From the NCBI GenBank assembly GCA_015488935.1, contig WFMU01000145.1, positions 1 through 9,442 on the forward strand: a stretch of DNA of 9,442 nucleotides, written 5' to 3'. The DNA comes from Flavobacteriaceae bacterium. Its GTDB lineage: Bacteria; Bacteroidota; Bacteroidia; Flavobacteriales; Flavobacteriaceae. The position numbers and the translations under genes are program-made. Below are positions 1-6,569 of the stretch, piece after piece (within the stretch, counting starts at the first letter, position 1; every line of letters starts with the position of its first letter). The notes under the pieces are model-generated. The model did not search any database. It was not told the DNA's origin and saw only the letters and a list, made by a program, of their open reading frames with translations.

Positions 1-779
1 CTCCAGTGGTTAATATTGGTGATGTGTTAGATTTTACAGCAACAATAAATCCAATACCAGATGATGAAACACCAGAAGATAATGTATATGAGTTGCATCA
101 AACAGTAGTAGGTTCGTATGATCCAAATGACATTTCTGTAGCAGAAGGAGAACAAATTTTATTAGCAGATGCAGATAAGTACTTACACTATGTCATACGC
201 TTTCAAAACACAGGAACAGCACATGCTGTAAAAGTTAGAGTACATAATATTTTAGATGATAAGTTAGATTGGACTACTTTACAATTAGAAAGTTCTAGTC
301 ATGATAATACGGTGGAAATTAAAAATGGAAGTGAAATAGACTTTATTTTTAATGCTATTTACTTACCAGATAGCACCACAGATGAACCTAATTCACATGG
401 TTATATAGCTTATAAAATAAAACCAAAAGATAATGTTTCCGTTGGAGATGTTTTTATAAATAATGCAGCTATTTATTTTGATTATAACTTAGCAATAAAT
501 ACAAATACAGTTACAACAGAAATTGTAAATGCTTTGTCATTAAATGATAATAGGTTGTTAAACTTTACAGTTTTTCCAATACCAACATCAGATGTTTTAA
601 AAATAAACACAAAATCACAAATAAGTAAAATAGAAATATACAACAAGTTAGGGCAATTGGTGTTAGAAGAAAATAATAAAAATGACATGAACATATCGAA
701 TCTTAATCAAGGTATCTATTTTATAAAAATAACAGATATAAATAATAATTCTAATACAAAAAAGATAGTAAAAAAGTAA
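1..779 (+). CDS. T9SS-exported protein, C-terminal part (5' end outside the window)
   Basis: The reading frame is open at the left edge (in-frame codons from base 3), so this is only the last ~259 residues; the GTG at base 6 is not a believable start. Numbering from that GTG, residues ~38-172 form a beta-rich extracellular module with DPND near its start, YVIRFQNTGTA at 62-72 and NNAAIYFDYN at 152-161. This is the conserved domain that precedes the sorting signal in many flavobacterial surface proteins (DUF11-like; I believe now DUF7619). Residues ~184-257 look like a type A T9SS sorting domain: a FPIPTSDVLKI stretch, KIEIYNKLGQLV, a GIYFIKI strand and a basic KKIVKK end. By family knowledge the protein crosses the outer membrane by T9SS and the tail is cleaved, leaving it anchored or released. 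Its function lies in the missing N-terminal part. No clear terminator follows. Confidence 0.88.
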   Translation, partial: PVVNIGDVLDFTATINPIPDDETPEDNVYELHQTVVGSYDPNDISVAEGEQILLADADKYLHYVIRFQNTGTAHAVKVRVHNILDDKLDWTTLQLESSSHDNTVEIKNGSEIDFIFNAIYLPDSTTDEPNSHGYIAYKIKPKDNVSVGDVFINNAAIYFDYNLAINTNTVTTEIVNALSLNDNRLLNFTVFPIPTSDVLKINTKSQISKIEIYNKLGQLVLEENNKNDMNISNLNQGIYFIKITDINNNSNTKKIVKK

Positions 780-824
780 GTGCAATAAAATTTAGACTTT
801 TTTTGTAAAAATTAGTTATAATCA

Positions 825-1829
825 ATGAAACTCCAAAAGCAATTTTTAAATCAAATAAAAGAAATTGTAAGCAATGCTAGACAAAAAGCAATTCGTTCTG
901 TAAATACAGAAAGAGTGATGATGTATTGGCAAATAGGTAAATTAATTTTTGAAGAAGAGCAAAATGGTGAAGAAAGAGCTGAGTATGGTAAGTTTTTAAT
1001 AAAATCTATTGAAACTGAATTGAAGCCAGTTTTTGGAAGTGTTTTTTCTTCTCGTCAATTATATAGATGTGTACAATTTTATAAAATATTTCCAATTGTG
1101 TCCGCACTGCGGACACAATTCCATTGGTCACATTATAAGCTACTTATAAGTATTTCTAATCAAAACAAAAGAACTTTCTATATTGCTGAAGCTGAAAAAA
1201 ATAATTGGTCTGCAAGACAATTACAAAGACAAATAAATAGTCAACTTTTTGAGCGGTTATTATTAAGCAACGACGTGCAAGATGTATTAGCAGTAGCACA
1301 ACAAAATAAAATACCAGAAAATCCAACAGAAATTATTAAAGATCCAATGGTTTTAGAATTTTTAGGTTTAAAAAGAGAAAGTTCTTATTACGAAAAAGAT
1401 TTTGAAACTGCTGTAATAACGCATTTACAAGATTTTATTTTAGAATTAGGAAATGGTTTTTCGTTTGTTTCAAGACAAAAACGAATTCATATCGATGGAG
1501 ATGAATTTTTTATAGATTTAGTTTTTTATAATAGATTATTGCAATGTTTTGTAGTTATAGAAATTAAAAATAAAAAAATAACGCATCAAGATTTAGGTCA
1601 GTTACAAATGTATGTTAACTACTTTGATAGATTTGAAAAACAAGAATTTGAAAATGCTACAATAGGAATTTTATTATGTACAGATAAAAATGATGCGATG
1701 GTAAAAATTTCTTTACCAAAAGATAACAAAACAATTATAGCAAGTAAATATCAGTTATATTTACCAACAGAAGAACAATTAATGGAAGAAGTATTAAAAG
1801 AAGTAAAAAGAATAGATGATATTAAATAA
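825..1829 (+). CDS. DUF1016/YhcG-family PD-(D/E)xK nuclease
   Basis: This complete 334-residue protein has the two-part YhcG architecture. An N-terminal helical DUF1016_N region (~10-150) includes YWQIGKLI at 34-41 and WSHYKLL at 101-107. A C-terminal PD-(D/E)xK domain (~170-320) opens with [10 protein letters not shown]. The likely catalytic residues are D231 (FIDLVFY), E246 and K248 (IEIKN), followed by Q259 in GQLQMY; all are intact. The length is normal for the family. The start at 825 has the usual MKLQKQFL opening and lies 46 bases after the previous stop. Members are predicted nucleases, often found near mobile DNA or restriction systems, but the role of stand-alone copies is not established. 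No methyltransferase or partner gene is adjacent, which fits a solitary accessory gene. Codons for residues 91-98 lie in a perfect palindrome, described separately. Confidence 0.9.
   Translation: MKLQKQFLNQIKEIVSNARQKAIRSVNTERVMMYWQIGKLIFEEEQNGEERAEYGKFLIKSIETELKPVFGSVFSSRQLYRCVQFYKIFPIVSALRTQFHWSHYKLLISISNQNKRTFYIAEAEKNNWSARQLQRQINSQLFERLLLSNDVQDVLAVAQQNKIPENPTEIIKDPMVLEFLGLKRESSYYEKDFETAVITHLQDFILELGNGFSFVSRQKRIHIDGDEFFIDLVFYNRLLQCFVVIEIKNKKITHQDLGQLQMYVNYFDRFEKQEFENATIGILLCTDKNDAMVKISLPKDNKTIIASKYQLYLPTEEQLMEEVLKEVKRIDDIK
1094..1120. repeat. Perfect 27-bp palindrome inside the nuclease gene
   Basis: The arms AATTGTGTCCGCA (1094-1106) and TGCGGACACAATT (1108-1120) are exact reverse complements around a single central C. 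In frame they encode IVSALRTQ (residues 91-98), just before the family's WSHY motif. The centre is far richer in G and C than the surrounding sequence and uses CTG for leucine, which I find nowhere else in this gene; the other leucines are mostly TTA. It could be a protein-binding site, a self-recognition site, or a consequence of a conserved peptide. Confidence 0.9.
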
Positions 1830-1834
1830 TAAAA

Positions 1835-1870
1835 CTTTGCGATCTTTGCGAAATCTTTGCGCACTTTGCG
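1835..1870 (+). repeat. Array of four CTTTGCG heptamers
   Basis: Exact CTTTGCG copies lie at 1835-1841, 1844-1850, 1855-1861 and 1864-1870. Their starts are spaced 9, 11 and 9 bases, so each pair repeats with a 20-base period. The array fills nearly all of the 56-base gap between the nuclease stop and the scpA start, ending 15 bases before the ATG. Related heptamers lie at 6411 and 6432, so this is a dispersed short repeat. I see no TAnnTTTG promoter element in it. Confidence 0.85.
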
Positions 1871-1885
1871 GTTAAACCAAAAGAA

Positions 1886-3955
1886 ATGTCAAGAAAAAAC
1901 ATCCAAAATATAACCCTAACCGATTCATCAAATAAACAAATCAACAAATCTACACCAAAACAACACGAAAATTTTGTTGCAGGAATTCCTCCTTATTTAA
2001 GAGGACCATATTCTACCATGTATGTTCGTAGAGCGTGGACAGTAAGACAATATGCAGGATTTTCTACAGCAGAAGAAAGTAATGCTTTTTACCGTAGAAA
2101 CTTAAAGGCAGGGCAAAAAGGACTTTCCGTTGCCTTTGATTTGGCAACGCATAGAGGTTACGATTCCGATCATGAACGTGTACAAGGAGATGTTGGAAAA
2201 GCTGGAGTTGCCATAGATTCGGTGGAAGATATGAAAATATTATTCGATCAAATTCCACTAGATAAAATGTCTGTTTCTATGACTATGAATGGAGCAGTAT
2301 TACCAATCTTAGCATTTTATATCGTAGCAGCAGAAGAACAAGGAGTAGCACAAAAACTATTATCAGGAACCATACAAAACGATGTTTTAAAAGAATTTAT
2401 GGTGCGAAATACCTACATCTATCCACCAAAACCATCCATGAAAATAATTGCTGATATTTTTAGATATACCACGGCAAACATGCCAAAATTTAACAGTATT
2501 TCCATTTCAGGATATCACATGCAAGAAGCAGGAGCAACACCAGAAATAGAATTAGCATACACCTTGGCAGACGGATTAGAATACATCAAAACAGGATTAG
2601 CAACAGGAATGAAAATTGATGAATTTGCGCCGAGACTATCCTTTTTCTGGGCAATAGGAATGGATCATTTTAGAGAAATAGCCAAACTAAGAGCAGGACG
2701 CATGTTATGGGCAAAAATTGTAAAGCAATTTAATCCTACCAATCCTAAATCAATGGCTTTAAGAACGCATTGCCAAACAAGCGGTTGGAGTTTAACCGAG
2801 CAAGACCCTTTTAACAATGTAGCAAGAACCGCAATAGAAGCAATGGCAGCAGCATTTGGAGGAACACAATCCTTACATACCAATGCCTTAGATGAAGCCA
2901 TAGCATTACCAACCGATTTTTCGGCAAGAATAGCAAGAAATACACAAATATACATCCAAGAAGAAACACAAATAACCAAAACTGTGGACCCTTGGGCAGG
3001 AAGTGAATACGTAGAAAAATTAACCGAAGAAATCGCCTACAAAGCATGGGAATTAATTCAAGAAGTAGAAGCACTTGGCGGAATGACAAATGCCATTGAA
3101 AAAGGAATTCCAAAAATGCGAATTGAAGAAGCCGCAGCAAAAAAACAAGCACGAATAGATAGCGGACAAGATACCATTGTAGGTGTAAATAAATACCAAC
3201 TCAAAGAAGAAGACCCTTTACATATTTTAGAAGTAGATAACGATGCTGTAAGAACATCGCAAATAGCGCGATTAAATAAAATAAAAAAAGAAAGAAACAC
3301 AGCCGAAGTTAAAAAAGCATTAGAAAAATTAACCAAATGCGCAGAGACATCTCAAGGAAATTTACTAGATTTGACTGTAAAAGCAGCACGAGTACGAGCT
3401 ACTTTAGGAGAAATTTCCACAGCTTTAGAAAAAGTATTTGGAAGATATAAAGCAACCATTAATTCCATATCAGGCGTGTATAGTAAAGCAATAAAAGACG
3501 ATAAAACCTTTAAAAAAGCAGTAGATTTAGCCAATAAATTTGCGGAGCTAGAAGGAAGACGTCCACGGATAATGGTAGCCAAAATGGGACAAGATGGACA
3601 CGATAGAGGCGCAAAAGTAGTAGCAACAAGTTTTGCAGACTTAGGATTTGATGTAGATATAGGACCATTATTTCAAACACCAAAAGAAGCAGCAAAACAA
3701 GCCGTAGAAAATGATGTCCACGTTTTAGGAGTATCTTCTTTAGCAGCAGGACACAAAACACTTGTGCCACAAGTAATTCAAGAACTAAAAAATTACGGAA
3801 GAGAAGATATTATGGTTATTGCTGGAGGTGTAATTCCAGCACAAGACTATCAATATTTATTCGATAAAGGCGTAGTTGGCGTATTTGGACCAGGAACAAA
3901 AATTGCCAAAGCAGCCATCGAAATATTAGAAATATTAATAGAAAGTGTAGCCTAA
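1886..3955 (+). CDS. scpA: Methylmalonyl-CoA mutase, large (catalytic) subunit
   Basis: This adenosylcobalamin-dependent enzyme interconverts succinyl-CoA and (R)-methylmalonyl-CoA in the cytosol, linking propionate and branched-chain or odd-chain catabolism to the TCA cycle. The 689 residues hold the TIM-barrel catalytic domain (~35-540) and a C-terminal B12-binding domain (~558-689). Compared from memory with the Propionibacterium enzyme, the key residues are present: Y56 in RQYAGF (Tyr89), R174 in FMVRNTY (Arg207) and H211 in GYHMQEAG (His244). The base-off cobalamin signature is K566, D570 and H572 in [10 protein letters not shown], followed by GVSSLAAGH and [18 protein letters not shown] linker joins the domains. 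The start matches the usual flavobacterial MSRKN opening. The small subunit (mutA) is absent from the window and the gene upstream is an unrelated nuclease. No terminator separates it from the lipid kinase gene 49 bases downstream, so the two may be cotranscribed. Confidence 0.97.
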   Translation: MSRKNIQNITLTDSSNKQINKSTPKQHENFVAGIPPYLRGPYSTMYVRRAWTVRQYAGFSTAEESNAFYRRNLKAGQKGLSVAFDLATHRGYDSDHERVQGDVGKAGVAIDSVEDMKILFDQIPLDKMSVSMTMNGAVLPILAFYIVAAEEQGVAQKLLSGTIQNDVLKEFMVRNTYIYPPKPSMKIIADIFRYTTANMPKFNSISISGYHMQEAGATPEIELAYTLADGLEYIKTGLATGMKIDEFAPRLSFFWAIGMDHFREIAKLRAGRMLWAKIVKQFNPTNPKSMALRTHCQTSGWSLTEQDPFNNVARTAIEAMAAAFGGTQSLHTNALDEAIALPTDFSARIARNTQIYIQEETQITKTVDPWAGSEYVEKLTEEIAYKAWELIQEVEALGGMTNAIEKGIPKMRIEEAAAKKQARIDSGQDTIVGVNKYQLKEEDPLHILEVDNDAVRTSQIARLNKIKKERNTAEVKKALEKLTKCAETSQGNLLDLTVKAARVRATLGEISTALEKVFGRYKATINSISGVYSKAIKDDKTFKKAVDLANKFAELEGRRPRIMVAKMGQDGHDRGAKVVATSFADLGFDVDIGPLFQTPKEAAKQAVENDVHVLGVSSLAAGHKTLVPQVIQELKNYGREDIMVIAGGVIPAQDYQYLFDKGVVGVFGPGTKIAKAAIEILEILIESVA

Positions 3956-4004
3956 AAATACCACATACACCTTATACTCACTGTTAGAAATTGCCTGTCC
4001 TCTT

Positions 4005-4916
4005 ATGCATAAAAAACAATACATTATTATTAACCCAACCGCAGGAAAATCGTATGCACAAAAACACAAAAAACAACTACTTGAAAAATTAAAAAAACTA
4101 GCCGATAATTATCAAATTATATACACCAAATACGCAAAACAAGAAATTGAACTTGTACAAAAAGCAATACAACAAGGATACCGAAAAATTATAAGCGTTG
4201 GCGGAGATGGTACCTTACACCACATTGTAAACGGTGTATTTTTACAAACCGAAATACCAACTACAGCAATAGAAATAGCCGTAATACCACTTGGCACAGG
4301 AAACGATTGGATAAAACAATACCAAATTCCAAACGAAATAGAAAAAGCCATACAGATAATCAATAAGAAGAAAACCGTAAAACAAGATATAGGTGAAATA
4401 ACATTGGCAGAAAAAACCAGCTATTTTAATAATGTAACAGGAATTGGATTTGATGGATACGTAGTAAAATCGTTAGAAAAATATAGAAAATTTGGAGCAG
4501 CTTCGTATTTTATAGCATCCCTAATGGGATTCATAAAATACAAAAAAAGCACACTAAAATTCCATATAAATCAAACCGAAATAATAACAAAAACACTATT
4601 AGCAGCAATCGGAATTTGTGGCTATTGTGGCGGTGGAATGCGACTAACAAACCAAGTAAATACAACAGATGGCATGTTTGATGTAAGTATCGTAAAAAAT
4701 ATAAGTATGGGCAATTTGCTATGGCATATTACAAAAATATACAACGGAAAATTACACAAACACAGCGAGGTAGAAACCTATAAAACAACCAAAATAAGTG
4801 TAAAAGTAACACAAGGAAAAAAACCATACATACAAGCAGATGGCGAGTTGCTAGGACAAGGCGATTTTACCGTAAAAATAATTCCTCAAGCAATTCGTTT
4901 TATAGTACCAAATTAA
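4005..4916 (+). CDS. Diacylglycerol kinase-family lipid kinase (YegS/DgkB type)
   Basis: This 303-residue protein is predicted to phosphorylate diacylglycerol or a related lipid with ATP at the inner face of the membrane; the actual substrate cannot be read from the sequence. It has all the family landmarks: INPTAGK at 9-15, the nucleotide-binding GGDGT at 66-70, PLGTGND at 95-101, GIGFDG at 146-151, CGGGMRLT at 208-215, the TDGMFDV turn at 221-227 and the C-terminal QADGE at 277-281 that carries the catalytic acid. There are no membrane helices, as expected for a soluble peripheral enzyme. The length is normal and the start gives the expected MHKKQYIIINP strand. It follows scpA by 49 bases and precedes the helicase by 68 bases on the same strand, but I see no functional link among the three. 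Confidence 0.93.
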   Translation: MHKKQYIIINPTAGKSYAQKHKKQLLEKLKKLADNYQIIYTKYAKQEIELVQKAIQQGYRKIISVGGDGTLHHIVNGVFLQTEIPTTAIEIAVIPLGTGNDWIKQYQIPNEIEKAIQIINKKKTVKQDIGEITLAEKTSYFNNVTGIGFDGYVVKSLEKYRKFGAASYFIASLMGFIKYKKSTLKFHINQTEIITKTLLAAIGICGYCGGGMRLTNQVNTTDGMFDVSIVKNISMGNLLWHITKIYNGKLHKHSEVETYKTTKISVKVTQGKKPYIQADGELLGQGDFTVKIIPQAIRFIVPN

Positions 4917-4919
4917 ACC

Positions 4920-4927
4920 TATATTTG
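4920..4927 (+). promoter_or_regulatory. Promoter -7 element for the helicase gene
   Basis: TATATTTG fits the Bacteroidota sigma-A -7 consensus TAnnTTTG and is followed by CA. It lies 3 bases after the lipid kinase stop and 57 bases before the helicase ATG. I find no good TTTG -33 box at the right distance; the closest sequence is T-rich around 4896-4900. Transcription would start near 4933, giving a 5' UTR of about 50 bases that contains the hairpins described next. Confidence 0.55.
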
Positions 4928-4941
4928 CAGCCACAAACCCC

Positions 4942-4980
4942 GAAATGATAGTTTAAGAAAATAATCATTTCTCAAACTAT
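4942..4980 (+). promoter_or_regulatory. 5' UTR with two mutually exclusive hairpins before the helicase start
   Basis: Helix A pairs ATAGTTTAAGAAA (4948-4960) with TTTCTCAAACTAT (4968-4980): 12 of 13 positions pair around a 7-base loop, and it ends 4 bases before the ATG at 4985. Helix B pairs GAAATGAT (4942-4949) with ATCATTTC (4964-4971): 8 of 8 positions around a 14-base loop. They share bases 4948-4949 and 4968-4971 and cannot coexist. Helix A would cover the ribosome-binding region. The pairing is seen directly; a regulatory role is inferred. Confidence 0.5.
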
Positions 4981-4984
4981 AATT

Positions 4985-6298
4985 ATGACATTTAAAGAAT
5001 TAGGATTAGTAGATAATCTTTTAAAAGCTGTCGCTGAAAAAGGATATACAAACCCATCGGCAATCCAAGAAAAAGCAATACCCTTAGTATTAAAAGGAAA
5101 AGATATATTAGCCTCAGCCCAAACAGGAACAGGTAAAACAGCAGGATTTACACTACCAATATTACAATTATTGGCAGCAAGTAAACATCCAAAATACAGA
5201 CCAATAAGAACATTAATACTAACACCAACCAGAGAACTAGCAGCACAAATACAAGAAAATATTTTAGTATATAGCAAATATTTAGATATACGTTCAGCAG
5301 TAATATTTGGCGGTGTAAAACCAGCATCGCAAATAGCAACCATAAAAAGAGGCGTAGATATTTTAGTAGCAACACCAGGACGATTACTAGATTTAGAAAA
5401 TCAAAATAAATTATCGCTAAAACGAATAGACTTTTTAGTCTTAGACGAAGCAGATAGAATGCTAGACATGGGATTTCAAAGAGATATTAATAAAATATTA
5501 GTCTTATTACCCAAGAAAAGACAAAACTTATTATTCTCTGCAACCTTTTCTAAAGAAATAAAAAAATTGGCAAACGGATTTTTACACCATCCAACCATGG
5601 TAGAAGCAGAGCCAGAAAACTCTACCGTAGAAAAGATTATTCAAAAAGCCTACAGAACCGATAAATCTAAAAAAACAGCCCTAATAATTAAATTGATTTC
5701 CGATGGAAATTGGCAACAAGTATTAGTATTTACAAGAACCAAACACGGCGCAAACCGACTTTGTAAAAAAATGATACAAAAAGGTATTAAAGCAGCAGCA
5801 ATACACGGAAATAAAAGTCAAGGAGCAAGAACCAAAGCATTGGCAGGATTTAAAGATGGTAGCGTAAGAGCATTAGTTGCAACAGATATTGCCGCAAGAG
5901 GTTTAGACATACCATTATTACCACACGTAATCAATTACGAATTGCCAAATATTGCCGAAGATTATGTACACAGAATAGGAAGAACAGGAAGAGCAGGAGC
6001 AAATGGAGAAGCCATCTCTTTAGTAAGTAGCGATGAAATTGCTTATGTAAAAAGTATCGAAAAATTATTAAAGCAAAAGTTGCAAACTACGGTAATTGAT
6101 GGTTTTGAACCAAGTGAAATTACACCAGACAACGAAAAACCAAAAACAAAAGAACAAAAATTAGACGAGCAACGACAAAGACAACAAAGAAGAAAAAACA
6201 AATTAGCAAAAACAAACTCACAAACACGAAGTGGACAATATGCAAAGTCAAAATCAAACAAATCTAAAAATAGAAATAAATCAAATAAGCGATTTTAG
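4985..6298 (+). CDS. rhlE: DEAD-box ATP-dependent RNA helicase, RhlE type
   Basis: This 437-residue protein unwinds RNA duplexes with ATP; RhlE-type helicases act in ribosome assembly, RNA turnover and cold adaptation. All core motifs are present: the Q motif (F3 with GYTNPSAIQ, 20-28), motif I AQTGTGKT (45-52), Ia PTRELA (81-86), Ib TPGR (130-133), II DEAD (154-157), III SAT (185-187), IV VFTRTK (248-253), [11 protein letters not shown] (299-308) and [12 protein letters not shown] (329-338). The opening closely resembles E. coli RhlE as I recall it. From ~383 a Lys/Arg/Gln/Asn/Ser-rich low-complexity tail follows, probably disordered and RNA-binding, with no recognisable extra domain. The start is fixed by the Q-motif spacing. 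A probable promoter and a structured leader lie in the short gap upstream, so the gene may be expressed separately from the lipid kinase. The exact subfamily is less certain than the helicase call. Confidence 0.94.
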   Translation: MTFKELGLVDNLLKAVAEKGYTNPSAIQEKAIPLVLKGKDILASAQTGTGKTAGFTLPILQLLAASKHPKYRPIRTLILTPTRELAAQIQENILVYSKYLDIRSAVIFGGVKPASQIATIKRGVDILVATPGRLLDLENQNKLSLKRIDFLVLDEADRMLDMGFQRDINKILVLLPKKRQNLLFSATFSKEIKKLANGFLHHPTMVEAEPENSTVEKIIQKAYRTDKSKKTALIIKLISDGNWQQVLVFTRTKHGANRLCKKMIQKGIKAAAIHGNKSQGARTKALAGFKDGSVRALVATDIAARGLDIPLLPHVINYELPNIAEDYVHRIGRTGRAGANGEAISLVSSDEIAYVKSIEKLLKQKLQTTVIDGFEPSEITPDNEKPKTKEQKLDEQRQRQQRRKNKLAKTNSQTRSGQYAKSKSNKSKNRNKSNKRF

Positions 6299-6305
6299 TA
6301 TTTTT

Positions 6306-6472
6306 TAGGCTCTAGTTTATAAAAGTATTTATTAAACATCAATTTTGCCACCAAGATACCAAGAAAACACCAAGTTCACTAAGATTAATGAATATTAAAC
6401 AACGAAACAACTTTGCGTAAAACGATGTGTTCTTTGCGTTTAAAAAATAACACACATTTAAACTAGAGTCTA
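6306..6472. repeat. Non-coding unit with terminal inverted repeats and internal short repeats
   Basis: TAGGCTCTAGTTTA (6306-6319) and TAAACTAGAGTCTA (6459-6472) are inverted repeats that match at 13 of 14 positions. Between them are CCAAG at 6351, 6359 and 6370, CACTAAG at 6377-6383, and CTTTGCG at 6411 and 6432. The CTTTGCG copies link it to the array before scpA. The unit fills most of the 271-base gap between the convergent helicase and phosphate transporter genes. It could be a small non-autonomous insertion, a dispersed repeat, or in part a transcription end structure. No open reading frame of note lies in the gap. Confidence 0.5.
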
Positions 6473-6569
6473 TTTTTATTATTCCATTTATAAAGCATAT
6501 CACAAACGCAAACAAAAAACAGCAACGTTGCGAATAACTGATTATATAGTGTGTTTTTGCTCTGTAATA

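Noticed and set aside
780..824. Terminator or promoter between the T9SS gene and the nuclease gene
   Set aside because: There is a T-run but no GC stem, and no TAnnTTTG with correct spacing, so neither can be supported.
825..1829. The nuclease as part of a local defence island
   Set aside because: No methyltransferase, specificity subunit, toxin-antitoxin or other defence gene is next to it in the window; the flanking genes are a T9SS protein and a metabolic enzyme.
1835..1870. CTTTGCG array as a CRISPR or as multiple promoters
   Set aside because: The units are 7 bases with 2-4-base gaps, far too short for CRISPR repeats and spacers, and none has the TA needed for a TAnnTTTG element.
2665..3770. 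Overlapping minus-strand reading frames of 76-113 codons inside scpA
   Set aside because: They lie antisense to a clearly conserved enzyme gene, have no recognisable motifs, and arise because A-rich codons leave few stops on the other strand. The same holds for antisense frames in the helicase, lipid kinase and transporter genes.
4945..4956. Tiny leader frame ATG ATA GTT TAA in the helicase 5' UTR
   Set aside because: Three codons are expected often by chance, and there is no ribosome-binding evidence; it overlaps the hairpins and was not listed as a gene.
6299..6477. TATTTTT direct repeats as a target-site duplication of the 6306-6472 unit
   Set aside because: The repeats partly overlap the inverted repeat ends and are simple AT-rich sequence, so they are not firm evidence of transposition.
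6522..6531. Palindrome GCAACGTTGC after the transporter gene, as its terminator
   Set aside because: It has no loop of its own, so only a very short stem can form, and the T-rich stretch on the minus strand after it is interrupted. No convincing terminator for the transporter was found.
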